Source of the DNA: a virus
DNA: 63,697 bases
Virus record (IMG/VR): IMGVR_UViG_3300017613_001772
Coordinates: 1 to 63,697 of that record
Direction: 5' to 3' (one strand)
Shown: positions 16,700 to 25,596 of the stretch, in pieces
Layout of the letters: each line of letters begins with the position of its first letter
How positions within the stretch are numbered: position 1 is the stretch's first letter
Program-made: the position numbers and the translations under genes
The notes under the pieces: generated by a model
The model's input: the letters and a program-made list of their open reading frames with translations, nothing else
The model's database searches: none
What the model was told of the DNA's origin: nothing

Positions 16700-18310
16700 T
16701 TAGAATAGTAAGGTTACTTTAATATAATTAACTGGATACTTAACTTTAATATCCACGGTTACTCTGATAGTATCCGGTGCGATATCATCAACAGCAACTG
16801 ATAATATTTTCATATCTGCTATTCTACCTTCTCGTGTCAGATACAAGGAAATACTAATTAATATTGAATTAACAAGCTTTAAGAATGCCGGTGTAATAGT
16901 ATATCTACCTATGTAAGGTACCATTGATTTTCTAATGAACTTAGCTACATAATCAAGAGCCTTGACAATACTTAATTCTCTTTTAGATACCTGAGTCATA
17001 TCAGTAGTTAACTGATGTCTAGATACTATAGGAGCACTAGGATTTGTCTGAACCATAATATAAGTTCCGCCCTCAGCCATTATATTCAGTTGTGCTTCAT
17101 TAAAATAATCGCCAGAACCGTAAGTTTCTTCTAATCCTGTAGTTGGTAAATTAGTTAAAGGTTGTTCTGGGAACTCCCCAATAATTTGTCCTACTACCAT
17201 AGCTGGGTAGTAATAACCAGGAACAGGAACTTTTACTGTTACCATACCATCTCCACCTGCCCATCCAGCGTCTTTGACTTCTGCCCATATTGCAGCAGTA
17301 ATCTCTGTACCAGCTTTATACTTCTTGTTGTTTATAAACGCATCAAATGCAAATTTTGCTTTTAAAGCATAAGATGCAAACCCCGCAGAAGTTCCAGTAA
17401 AGCTATTAGCAATCCATGTCGGGCTAATTGTACTGATATGACGAGTTTCTGTTATATATGCCACATCTGGGTGTGTAATAACAACTCTTCTATCAAGATA
17501 AGCAATATTTGCATCTCTTATAGATGTCGCTGTGGTCGTTTTTTCTGTGTTGTCTGTTGAGAAAGCTGTTCCTGCCCAAAAACCTGAAAGGTCCTGATTC
17601 ATGATAGCAATTCTCTCTTTTTTATTTATAGCTAATGATTGTGTATCTACATGAGTTTGCATTGCGCCTATAGTTATATTATGTGTAACTGGTGCAATAG
17701 CATACACTTCTCTCGTACTAAGTAAACTATCAACAGCGTTTTCCATATCTACTTGACCAACCCCTGACACATTTAATACATTCATTTCACGACCAGAATT
17801 TAACATTGCTAGTCTTGCACCAAATGCTAGCGGGTTCCAAGATACGGGTTCTCCAATAGTTTCTTCTACATCAGCCAGCGAATAAAGATTTTTATATCCA
17901 TAGTCACTAGCATTCTTAAGTGCTAGAAAGCCTATTCTTATTTGGTATAAATTACTTTGGTATGCTGCATTTGCTGATATAGTTACTGTATCATTGGCTA
18001 CTGTGTAATCATCTGTGTAAACTAGATGAGTCACATCCCCTATTCCGTTTCCAGAAACTGTAATTAAATCTACTACAACCATTTCTTCCAAATCACCTAC
18101 TTGATAGAAAACAGAATTAATTCCGCTAAGTATAACATCTGTAGACTGTCCGTCATAAGTGGTTCCTTCGACAATTGATAGATCTGAAGAAGGATCTTGC
18201 CAATGGTATCCATTACCAATAAGTACGCCTTCAAGATCTGGGGTAATTAACGCAGGAGTAGTTGTTTTAGCTTCTTGTACAATTTCAACTCCGGGTTTTA
18301 CATAAGCCAT
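16700..18310 (-). CDS. Contractile tail sheath protein
   Basis: 536 aa. The N-terminus MAYVKPGVEIVQEAK with a following PALITPDLEGVLIG, a long middle domain, and the C-terminal VDDIAPDTIRVTVDIKVKYP strand are typical of tail sheath proteins, whose N- and C-terminal arms form the intersubunit mesh. It shows that the phage has a contractile tail. The next gene in transcription order is the tube. Confidence 0.88.
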   Translation of the reverse strand: MAYVKPGVEIVQEAKTTTPALITPDLEGVLIGNGYHWQDPSSDLSIVEGTTYDGQSTDVILSGINSVFYQVGDLEEMVVVDLITVSGNGIGDVTHLVYTDDYTVANDTVTISANAAYQSNLYQIRIGFLALKNASDYGYKNLYSLADVEETIGEPVSWNPLAFGARLAMLNSGREMNVLNVSGVGQVDMENAVDSLLSTREVYAIAPVTHNITIGAMQTHVDTQSLAINKKERIAIMNQDLSGFWAGTAFSTDNTEKTTTATSIRDANIAYLDRRVVITHPDVAYITETRHISTISPTWIANSFTGTSAGFASYALKAKFAFDAFINNKKYKAGTEITAAIWAEVKDAGWAGGDGMVTVKVPVPGYYYPAMVVGQIIGEFPEQPLTNLPTTGLEETYGSGDYFNEAQLNIMAEGGTYIMVQTNPSAPIVSRHQLTTDMTQVSKRELSIVKALDYVAKFIRKSMVPYIGRYTITPAFLKLVNSILISISLYLTREGRIADMKILSVAVDDIAPDTIRVTVDIKVKYPVNYIKVTLLF

Positions 18311-18329
18311 TTATATATCCTCCAATAAA

Positions 18330-19088
18330 TTATTTTAACATATCAGAAATTAGTTTAACTTGAGCTACAGGTGGTGCTAATGACCACAGTGCTGTTTCTT
18401 GTAATCCACCGCTTGTTCTAGATACAAGGGATTCATTTTTCTTTCCAGAGCCCAATAAAAAAGTTCCAGCACCGAATCCTATTGGGGTCAATGCCATAGC
18501 GCCTGGGACTGCACCTTTTCTTTTTTTCACTATATAATCACCAGCGCTAGTTCTTCCCTGTATAGGTCTGTTAAATCTTTCATGTTTAAATAAACCTTTG
18601 CCCTGAATTTTGGTTTTTTTCAACCTACTTTTTATTGCTTTAGGTATTATTTTAGGTCCAGTTAGTGTGGCTGTTTCTTTTGAGATAACTTTATATCTGG
18701 CACCTCTTACTTGATCTTTCAATAAATGACCAAAGTTTTTAGCTAGAGTTGTAGCATTTGTAGAAAGAGATTTACCCTTACCTACACCTTCACTAACTCT
18801 GCGAAAGGCATGTGCCGTATCTCCAAATTCTCTTAAAATGTATTTCTCAACACCACCAACATTTTTTGCATAAGTTTCTACTTTAACGGGTTTCTTTAAG
18901 GCTCCTTTTGGCAATGCAAACACGGGGCCTTTATGTTTCTCAAGGACTTTTAATCCTTCCTTGATGCCCTTAGTACCTGCTACCAAATCCACGTTTTTCA
19001 AAACTTTTACTATAGTTTTTAAACCAGCCTGCTTTTCTAATTCATTTAAAAAACTAGCTAAAACTATTTCTTCTGATAGTTTGTTCAT
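18330..19088 (-). CDS. Hypothetical virion-region protein, 252 aa
   Basis: I do not recognise the family. The N-terminus (SFLNELEKQAG) resembles leaders seen on several other proteins of this module. It is Lys/Arg-rich with a hydrophobic Gly/Ala stretch near the C-terminus (AMALTPIGFGAGTFLLGSG). It lies immediately upstream of the sheath gene with its own Shine-Dalgarno site. A structural or virion-internal role is inferred from position. Confidence 0.55.
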   Translation of the reverse strand: MNKLSEEIVLASFLNELEKQAGLKTIVKVLKNVDLVAGTKGIKEGLKVLEKHKGPVFALPKGALKKPVKVETYAKNVGGVEKYILREFGDTAHAFRRVSEGVGKGKSLSTNATTLAKNFGHLLKDQVRGARYKVISKETATLTGPKIIPKAIKSRLKKTKIQGKGLFKHERFNRPIQGRTSAGDYIVKKRKGAVPGAMALTPIGFGAGTFLLGSGKKNESLVSRTSGGLQETALWSLAPPVAQVKLISDMLK

Positions 19089-19112
19089 ATATCTCCTTTT
19101 TTAGGATTGGAA

Positions 19113-20102
19113 CTAATTAGTAATACTTATAAATGGATCGGGGCTCGCTACTTCTTCTGTTTGGGTCAGACCTGATTCTGTATTAAATATATAATCAGTT
19201 AGCCCAGACACAGTATAAGTACCACTTATAATTATTGCATTGTTCAAAACATAATAGCCATACACAGCGCCACTAAGTACAGTATAGGTAGTATTTTCTC
19301 CATCATAATCTCCTACAAGTTCTGATGTGACTGTTTCTAAATCTACTGCATTTACAAAACTAACGTTTATAGCTTCTGTATTATCTGCCGGTGGATTTGT
19401 AAACTCAACCGTTGTACCATTATTTGTTATCTTGTAATCTATGTTTTCATATACTGGAATATCTACAGTAACTGTTCCAGTAGTTGTCTCTCTAGGTATC
19501 TGAACAACAACCTCTATGTTATTTAATTTGCCTGCTTTTTCTACAGTTTTCTGTGCTATAAATCCTAAACTTACTGTGACTCCCATTGCTTCTATTTCAG
19601 ATGTTGTTTTTACAATTCTTTCATCGCCAATTGAAAGTCCCGTAGTCTTATGAATACCATATTTTCTTAATTCTTGTTTGTACCCACTAAGGGCTATAAA
19701 CAATTTATTTGCTATTTCTTCTGCTTCTATACCATTTTTTGAAAGAACATTATAAGTAATAGAACCACGTAACAAATCAGTAAATGAAAAATCTAACCAT
19801 CTATCTCCACTAGGTTCGGGAGACAATGTATCTACCTTCTTACTTGAAAGAACACTATTTTGTCCATCTTGCCCACGTATTGTATCTGTCCAACCAAAAC
19901 TTCCACGAGATAATACTATTGCTGGTCTCTTTTCTATAACACCCAGATCTACTGCAAACTTATCAGCAATTATAATTTTAGTTGTTTGCGGGTTACTATC
20001 CCATGTAAACTTAGTATCTAGCGAAAAATATCCTTGAGCAAAACTTAGAAACGTGTGTTTAATCCACAGGTTTATATTATTGTAAGGATTGTATAGTTGC
20101 AT
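19113..20102 (-). CDS. Putative tail/neck structural protein, 329 aa
   Basis: The N-terminal two thirds is a mixed alpha/beta domain. The C-terminal third is Thr/Asn-rich and beta-strand-like (GTVTVDIPVYENIDYKI and repeats of similar strands), as in decorated tail completion or terminator proteins. Position between neck genes and sheath supports a tail role. No definite family is recognised. It overlaps the next upstream gene by 1 nt. Confidence 0.55.
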   Translation of the reverse strand: MQLYNPYNNINLWIKHTFLSFAQGYFSLDTKFTWDSNPQTTKIIIADKFAVDLGVIEKRPAIVLSRGSFGWTDTIRGQDGQNSVLSSKKVDTLSPEPSGDRWLDFSFTDLLRGSITYNVLSKNGIEAEEIANKLFIALSGYKQELRKYGIHKTTGLSIGDERIVKTTSEIEAMGVTVSLGFIAQKTVEKAGKLNNIEVVVQIPRETTTGTVTVDIPVYENIDYKITNNGTTVEFTNPPADNTEAINVSFVNAVDLETVTSELVGDYDGENTTYTVLSGAVYGYYVLNNAIIISGTYTVSGLTDYIFNTESGLTQTEEVASPDPFISITN

Positions 20103-20293
20103 TATATCTCAAGTCGTTTATATAAAAAGTCTTTTACAGGGATAGGATCAGTTCCTAAATCTTGTTCAATGTATTTGCGCTTGTGTTTCTTTTGAGCACG
20201 TTTTCTTGCAAGTTCGACAATATTCATATCTGAACGAAAACTTTCGCCCACATTATCGACCCTTTTCAAAGTATACGAATACGCAATTCCCAT
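20102..20293 (-). CDS. Hypothetical small basic protein, 63 aa
   Basis: A short basic protein (KRAQKKHKRKYIEQD) coupled by a 1-nt overlap to the tail/neck gene. The family is unknown; its position in the tail operon suggests a small structural or assembly part. Confidence 0.5.
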   Translation of the reverse strand: MGIAYSYTLKRVDNVGESFRSDMNIVELARKRAQKKHKRKYIEQDLGTDPIPVKDFLYKRLEI

Positions 20294-20312
20294 GGTTTAT
20301 TAGAATATATTG

Positions 20313-21482
20313 TTATTTTGCATTATAGTCAAGTTCTTCTTCAGTTAAGTTTTTTATAGCTACAAAATGAGTGATTTCTGTACCTGTTGCTTTTACTGGG
20401 GATATAATTTGTATGTCCTCAAAAATAGTCCCATCTTTCTTTTTATTAAACAACCTACCCTTCCATATTTTATCAGATATAATATGGTCCCACATATCTT
20501 TATAGAATTTATCATCGTGTTTTCCGGATTTTAAGATGCGCGGAGTTTGGCCTTTTACCTCATCAAGAGTATACCCATAAATTCTAGTAAAAGCCGGATT
20601 AACCCATAAAATCTCACCGTCAATTTTAGTAATCACTACACTATTAGGAATTGCTTTGATAGCTTCACTTTTAACTTTAAGCCATGCCCTATCTTTTATT
20701 TCTTGTGTAACATTGCTTATCATGGTGATAATGCTATCTTGTTCTTCGATAGCAAACATCGTAATATCTAACAGGCGTTCTTTTCCTTTTGAATCTTTTA
20801 TTTGTACCAGATCCCAGTGTGCAAAACCCTTCTTTTTTATGGTATTCATTACTAAAGTTTTTACTCTTTTTGATTCTTCAGGATCAGGGTAAGCAGATTC
20901 AAAAAATTTGTCAAAGTCTTGTGCCACATCCAGTGGCCATCCAATAATATTACTAAAATTAGAATTTAAGTACTTGGTTTCACCTTTACTTATAGATTTT
21001 ACTCCTAACCCAATAGGCATGTTCTCCATAATTTGAAATATAAACTCATTACTTTCTTCAAGTTTTTTATGTGCAGCCTTTCTTTCAGAAATATCATGCA
21101 CAGTAACTATAGTTCTTTGTTTACCATTTTGGCCTATCGTGTCAAAATTTATATTTACTGGAACCCAATTGCCAGAACAAGTCTTTAGTTCTGTTTCTAC
21201 TTCAACATTCCCTTCACACTTTTCTTTTAAATTCTCTGTTTCTGCAAGCTCTTTAGTTAAAAATTCACTAAACTTGTGCATGTGTATTAAATGTGGGTCA
21301 TCACATTCAAAAAACCCCATTGTGACCGGGTTAAACCGAATAATTACACAATTTTCTAAAACCAATTTAGGATCTTTAGACAATTCAAAAGCAGACTTAT
21401 AAAATTCAAAATTCTGTAGTAGCTGCTCTTCGAATCTTTGTTCACTATCTATACTAATATTTTTACTAAACAAATTTTTCAT
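20313..21482 (-). CDS. Multi-PAS domain sensor protein without output domain
   Basis: 389 aa. Three PAS-like units are visible: about 1-130 (ending VTVHDISERKAAHKKL), about 138-265 (NMPIGLGVKSISKGETKYL through ISNVTQEIKDRAW) and about 268-385 (NSVVITKIDGEILWVNPAF through ITHFVAIKNLTEEE). These are ligand- or redox-binding sensor modules normally joined to kinases or cyclases, yet no histidine kinase, GGDEF or HTH part follows. It overlaps the membrane-protein gene by 1 nt (TAATG) and lies in the lysis cassette, so control of lysis timing is a reasonable but untested guess. A moron gene is the alternative. Confidence 0.85.
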   Translation of the reverse strand: MKNLFSKNISIDSEQRFEEQLLQNFEFYKSAFELSKDPKLVLENCVIIRFNPVTMGFFECDDPHLIHMHKFSEFLTKELAETENLKEKCEGNVEVETELKTCSGNWVPVNINFDTIGQNGKQRTIVTVHDISERKAAHKKLEESNEFIFQIMENMPIGLGVKSISKGETKYLNSNFSNIIGWPLDVAQDFDKFFESAYPDPEESKRVKTLVMNTIKKKGFAHWDLVQIKDSKGKERLLDITMFAIEEQDSIITMISNVTQEIKDRAWLKVKSEAIKAIPNSVVITKIDGEILWVNPAFTRIYGYTLDEVKGQTPRILKSGKHDDKFYKDMWDHIISDKIWKGRLFNKKKDGTIFEDIQIISPVKATGTEITHFVAIKNLTEEELDYNAK

Positions 21483-22228
21483 TATAGTTTTTTACCATTA
21501 AAAGTTAAACCACTTAATTCTCCGTTCATTGATCTTAGAGCTAACACTACATCCTCTAAAAGCCCCGAACGAAATATAATTCGAGCATCATTTAAAAAAG
21601 TATTTAATGCTTCATTTGTCTCTATATCTGCCATGAAAGTTGATGACAACACATCTGCTAAAAGTAAATCAATTCTGTGTTTATATAAAGCACTATACTT
21701 ATCAATAAGCGGCTGTGGAAGTTGTCTTTCTTTCCAGTTTTCAGTTGTCTCTTCTACCATATGAAATATACAAGCCCGTAATTTTTTCCGAAAATCTGTA
21801 GCATCAATAAATTTAGGATTATCATAAATGAATTCCTTGAGTATATCTCTATAAGTATCAAGTTGTATTGTGATAATACATCGCATGGCTTCTGTTCTAC
21901 CCTCACTGCCAAAATGCTTATGACGCACATCGTTCTCAAGCATATCTTCTATAGTATCAAAAATTAAATGGTCTGATAAAGGAGGTCTTACAAGTAACTT
22001 CTTTTTCTTTCGTTCAAACAAAAAATACCGCAAGAAAAATATAGCTACACTAGAAATTCCCGGAATAAGTGGTGCCCAATCAATCTTTTCAGGTTGATCA
22101 AGTATTTGTTCTGGTACTTCATAAGTAGGTATATCGAATTTATCATGCTCATACATAACAAACCAAATAATACTGCCAAACAACACTCCTGCTAAAACAC
22201 CGTTTATAATCTTGTCCCACAGTTTCAT
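21482..22228 (-). CDS. Two-TM membrane protein, candidate holin or lysis regulator
   Basis: 248 aa. TM1 is about residues 10-27 (GVLAGVLFGSIIWFVMY) and TM2 about 52-70 (LIPGISSVAIFFLRYFLF), followed by a basic stop (RKKKK) and a soluble helical tail of about 170 residues. The location directly after the amidase gene fits a holin or antiholin, but the long soluble tail is unusual for a holin. The next gene is a PAS protein coupled by TAATG, so the tail may be its contact. Confidence 0.6.
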   Translation of the reverse strand: MKLWDKIINGVLAGVLFGSIIWFVMYEHDKFDIPTYEVPEQILDQPEKIDWAPLIPGISSVAIFFLRYFLFERKKKKLLVRPPLSDHLIFDTIEDMLENDVRHKHFGSEGRTEAMRCIITIQLDTYRDILKEFIYDNPKFIDATDFRKKLRACIFHMVEETTENWKERQLPQPLIDKYSALYKHRIDLLLADVLSSTFMADIETNEALNTFLNDARIIFRSGLLEDVVLALRSMNGELSGLTFNGKKL

Positions 22229-22230
22229 AA

Positions 22231-22887
22231 CTATGCTCCGATTTTGTCTAGACCTCTCGGTAAAATAGGATTATTTTCTAAATAACTTGCGTTACTTATA
22301 AAATCATTCATAGGAAATGCAGGCGAAATGTCTGTTTTATCTGACCTTACATTACAGTGATTTAGTATTCCAGTAAAACTTGAAGCTAAATTTTTGTCAT
22401 AATTTAAATGGCCTATGAAATTAAATGGTATATTCATATTATATGCAAGTATTTTTGTTACTATTGCTGCAGATCTTACTTGCGCTTCTGTGTATGCAGC
22501 AAAATATTTTTGACCTCTCCATTCAACACCAAGTTCATGTACAGGACCTCTATACACTGCTTTACCATTAAACCATAAAAAAGTATTATCTCTTTTAGTT
22601 AACCAGCCTTCATTTACAATTTCTATACCTATAGATTTTTTATCTATACTTCCTCCAGTTCCTCTCAAGCCTAAATGATAAGACCAATACTTAGGTTCGA
22701 ATGTCTCATAAACGGTACCATCTTTATCTATTACATAAGCAGTAGCAACATGAACTCCATCCTGTTTCCACCAATTCATTGCTGAAGCCGCTGAGCTAGA
22801 TACCGTGTGATGCAAATATATTTGTTCTTTAGGATATTCTGTTTTGTAATATTCTGTATCCGGAAGATAATGTTTAATAAATTTCAT
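22231..22887 (-). CDS. N-acetylmuramoyl-L-alanine amidase endolysin (Amidase_2/PGRP type)
   Basis: 218 aa. The YLHHTVS segment holds the first zinc histidine, GIEIVNEG the conserved central strand, and LNHCNVRSDKTDISPAF the second histidine and the Lys-Thr-Asp motif of Amidase_2 enzymes. It cleaves the amide between MurNAc and the stem peptide. No signal peptide is seen, so it probably needs the neighbouring membrane protein to reach the wall. It overlaps the upstream tail gene by 1 nt, unusual for a lysis gene. Confidence 0.85.
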   Translation of the reverse strand: MKFIKHYLPDTEYYKTEYPKEQIYLHHTVSSSAASAMNWWKQDGVHVATAYVIDKDGTVYETFEPKYWSYHLGLRGTGGSIDKKSIGIEIVNEGWLTKRDNTFLWFNGKAVYRGPVHELGVEWRGQKYFAAYTEAQVRSAAIVTKILAYNMNIPFNFIGHLNYDKNLASSFTGILNHCNVRSDKTDISPAFPMNDFISNASYLENNPILPRGLDKIGA

Positions 22888-23726
22888 TAGATTTCATCTA
22901 ACCTATCATTCAAGTAAGTTAAAAGTGTTGCTTTATCCGTAGTCATTGCATCGCCGTTATTATTCTGCATATAGGCTTCTATAGTATTCATTGCTCCATT
23001 AGTAATATAATATCTACGAGCAAAGACAATTTTTTTAGCTTTCGAAGCAATATCCGTCTTAAATTTTTGTACGACCGTTAAGCTGGGTATAACTATTTCC
23101 ATTAGTTGACCATAAATACTTTCTTGTGCAATGGTAGCATTATTTGAAAATAAAAAATTTTCAATTTCATTTCTGACTGAAGTTCGACTAGTTCTGTATG
23201 GTAAATATCCGGAATAACTTAACTTGAAAGTGTGTGTTTTACTTGGTAAATCAAAAGATATATGTGAAAATACTAATCCTTGTGCAACTCCTCCCCAAAA
23301 AGGAGGGGATTCAAATACCTTTTTCATATCTGCTTCAAAAACTACTTCGTTTGAATTAAATCCAGAAATAGCAAGTCCCCAATTTTCTAAATGGGACGCT
23401 ACATCAGCAGGTTTAAGCACACCAATTTCTCCAAGACCCGGAGTATTAGAAAACATACGTACAGTGTATATATCATTCACATCATCATAATTTAGAGTTT
23501 CATAATCAAGTTCAACATACCATGGTTCCATATATTGAGAAACACCTGATATATTTGCATCAGATACTATAAGCCGAGCAAATTCAGGGAGCGTCTCATA
23601 AGTATTCCAATCATCAGGAAGAGTCTTAGCAAACGTCAAGTCTCCCCGCTTGAGGGAACTTATTCTGTCTATTCTAGGATTAGGATGTACATCACTTACA
23701 TTTTTTAATAATAATTCTACTGCCAT
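22887..23726 (-). CDS. Putative virion/neck protein, 279 aa
   Basis: I do not recognise the family. It is a soluble beta-rich protein in the run of neck and tail genes, coupled by 1-nt overlaps to the amidase gene and to the zinc-ribbon virion gene. A structural role is inferred from context. Confidence 0.5.
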   Translation of the reverse strand: MAVELLLKNVSDVHPNPRIDRISSLKRGDLTFAKTLPDDWNTYETLPEFARLIVSDANISGVSQYMEPWYVELDYETLNYDDVNDIYTVRMFSNTPGLGEIGVLKPADVASHLENWGLAISGFNSNEVVFEADMKKVFESPPFWGGVAQGLVFSHISFDLPSKTHTFKLSYSGYLPYRTSRTSVRNEIENFLFSNNATIAQESIYGQLMEIVIPSLTVVQKFKTDIASKAKKIVFARRYYITNGAMNTIEAYMQNNNGDAMTTDKATLLTYLNDRLDEI

Positions 23727-24517
23727 TATAATAATTGTTTATATAAAAGTTCATCCTGTGCTAGAGAAGCTATTTGTGCTTGTTGTTCAATAACATACCC
23801 AAGATGCTCTGTCGAGCGTACTTGAACAACTGTCCACAAGTGATTATTATCATCTGCCACTATATCACGAGACTTGAGTGGTGGATAGCCAAGCATGTAT
23901 AACATACTATCGCTCGGTTTCCATTCACCAAACATATTTATTTGACTTAATTTAGGACTAGAGTTCTTCATTCCCCTAATATCTATTGCATCATAATAAC
24001 CATTAATCCAACCCGTTCCATAACACGTGGTGCAACTTGAATCTGTTGAACGTTGAAGAGATTCATCCCAACATACATTACAATGTGTACCCCATGAACG
24101 TCGCTTGAATATCTTGAAGTCTCTCCCTGAAAATCTGGGATTCAAGAGATTAATATTTTTACGTCTTACAATTTCCCTGAATACTCTGTTTGGAACTTCA
24201 TCTTTCAAGTACGCTGCTGGATCCGGTTGATAAGTAATACCTGATATATTTATTGTTTCATATATACCAAGCTTGTAGAACCATGGACGCCCAAGATCTA
24301 ATAACTGAGCTATTCCTGTATCTATATAACTATACAAGTTAGCATTCAGGCCAGAAGCAACAGTTTCATATTGAGTTATATCATCAACGGGTGATTCAGA
24401 ACGATAGATATTTACAGAGTAATCACTATACAGATCTGTATCTGGTTCAAACTCCCAAGACACATTATAGCTTTGGCCATCATATGTTGCTATATCAAGT
24501 GACTTTAATATTAACAT
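23726..24517 (-). CDS. Putative neck/virion protein with zinc-ribbon insert
   Basis: 263 aa. The N-terminal part resembles a fibronectin-type fold (VSWEFEPDTDLYSDYSVNIYR). In the middle, CNVCWDESL and CTTCYGTGWING form two CxxC pairs typical of a structural zinc ribbon, then a C-terminal domain follows. Proteins with a Cys-x2-Cys-x-Gly-Thr-Gly-Trp insert occur in head-tail regions of large myoviruses, but I cannot give a precise name. Confidence 0.55.
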   Translation of the reverse strand: MLILKSLDIATYDGQSYNVSWEFEPDTDLYSDYSVNIYRSESPVDDITQYETVASGLNANLYSYIDTGIAQLLDLGRPWFYKLGIYETINISGITYQPDPAAYLKDEVPNRVFREIVRRKNINLLNPRFSGRDFKIFKRRSWGTHCNVCWDESLQRSTDSSCTTCYGTGWINGYYDAIDIRGMKNSSPKLSQINMFGEWKPSDSMLYMLGYPPLKSRDIVADDNNHLWTVVQVRSTEHLGYVIEQQAQIASLAQDELLYKQLL

Positions 24518-25002
24518 TACGCATCCCCTAAATCCGCATATTCAGATGGAATTTCTCCATACGCTTCATCGACGTTTTTAGTTAACTTCCAAGAAATTAT
24601 TGCTCTTTGATACTTAGCTATAAGTACATTAAACCAATTTACATATCTACCATACTTGTCTATATCAGACACTTGAATACCGCCCGTATCATTATAAGTA
24701 AGTTGATTACGTGCAGAAAGTATACCCTGAGATATAAGTATATTCAGGACTCCGCCAAGCTTCAAGATACTCCATGGTACGTCAGTAAAAGCTGTATGTG
24801 TGGTAATTGGTGGGGTAACATTTATTTCATCGAGTGAATCCTGTAATGCAAAATATAAATCAACGTTTGTTGATTCTTGTACTTGATCGAGTGTGTTCAA
24901 GACATCCTGATCCTGTAAGAATCTACGAAGTCTATTTACATAAGGACGATCTGCAGTTGGAATAGTTTCATCATTAGTTATGTCAAAAGCTGTCTCTGCC
25001 AT
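24517..25002 (-). CDS. Putative head-tail connector protein, 161 aa
   Basis: A mostly alpha-helical protein with an acidic N-terminus. Size and position between capsid and tail genes fit an adaptor or head completion protein. It overlaps its neighbours by 1 nt on both sides (TAATG coupling). The assignment is from context only. Confidence 0.45.
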   Translation of the reverse strand: MAETAFDITNDETIPTADRPYVNRLRRFLQDQDVLNTLDQVQESTNVDLYFALQDSLDEINVTPPITTHTAFTDVPWSILKLGGVLNILISQGILSARNQLTYNDTGGIQVSDIDKYGRYVNWFNVLIAKYQRAIISWKLTKNVDEAYGEIPSEYADLGDA

Positions 25003-25289
25003 TATTTACCCTCCTCATACACTTCGATTGTATTTGGTTCACCTGGAGCAAAAGTTGTGTCTGGAAATATCACATATGCCCAAAGTATCCAATCTCCTGG
25101 AATATCTAGATCATTTGCCTGCACATCATAATAAAACACTCCCGTATCTGCATCAGATATAATACCCGACCATGTAGCTATTGTACCGTCTGGCTTTTTG
25201 TGCTTAACTTGACAAGTAGCCCCGTTTACGTCAACATCAGTAGTAAGCTGAAACCTCAGAGCCGTTTGTCCTACATATATTTTTCCCAT
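25002..25289 (-). CDS. Small Ig/BppU-like virion protein, 95 aa
   Basis: The sequence alternates strands (ALRFQLTTDVDVNGATCQV, IISDADTGVFYYDVQ, GDWILWAYVIFPD) in the way of small beta-sandwich domains found at N-termini of baseplate BppU-type proteins. Possibly a decoration or adaptor protein. Coupled by TAATG to the small gene upstream. Confidence 0.45.
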   Translation of the reverse strand: MGKIYVGQTALRFQLTTDVDVNGATCQVKHKKPDGTIATWSGIISDADTGVFYYDVQANDLDIPGDWILWAYVIFPDTTFAPGEPNTIEVYEEGK

Positions 25290-25444
25290 TAGAACACCTT
25301 CGAAATTATATATTTGATTTTTTGTACTATTGAATTACCTGTAATTAAATTCAAAATGGCGCTATTATATAATATAGCAATTTCTACGTTAGAATCATAA
25401 TCCTGACTTTTAGTTATTTTTGAGTTAAAATATACTATTTCCAT
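25289..25444 (-). CDS. Small hypothetical protein, 51 aa
   Basis: Begins at the ATG formed by the upstream stop (TAATG) and ends at the downstream start (TAATG), filling a gap that otherwise looks empty. The product starts MEIVYFNSK and has a hydrophobic central helix. Exact coupling on both sides is the main support. Confidence 0.6.
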   Translation of the reverse strand: MEIVYFNSKITKSQDYDSNVEIAILYNSAILNLITGNSIVQKIKYIISKVF

Positions 25445-25596
25445 TAGTTATTTGATACCATCCTGATTATTTTAGTTATAAATGAGTTCATTGTTATTAA
25501 TTCTCTCATTGCTTGATATATTTTCTTTATTCTACCTCCGAGTCCCCAAGTTAGAATATTAACACCAACTCCTTTTGTTAGTCTAACTGTTACCAT
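25444..25596 (-). CDS. Small hypothetical basic protein, 50 aa
   Basis: Starts at the TAATG shared with the large adhesin gene stop and ends at the TAATG of the next small gene. The product begins MVTVRLTKGVGVNILTWG and is basic with a Gly-rich turn. Perfect junctions on both sides suggest that it is translated as part of the operon. Function unknown. Confidence 0.6.
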   Translation of the reverse strand: MVTVRLTKGVGVNILTWGLGGRIKKIYQAMRELITMNSFITKIIRMVSNN

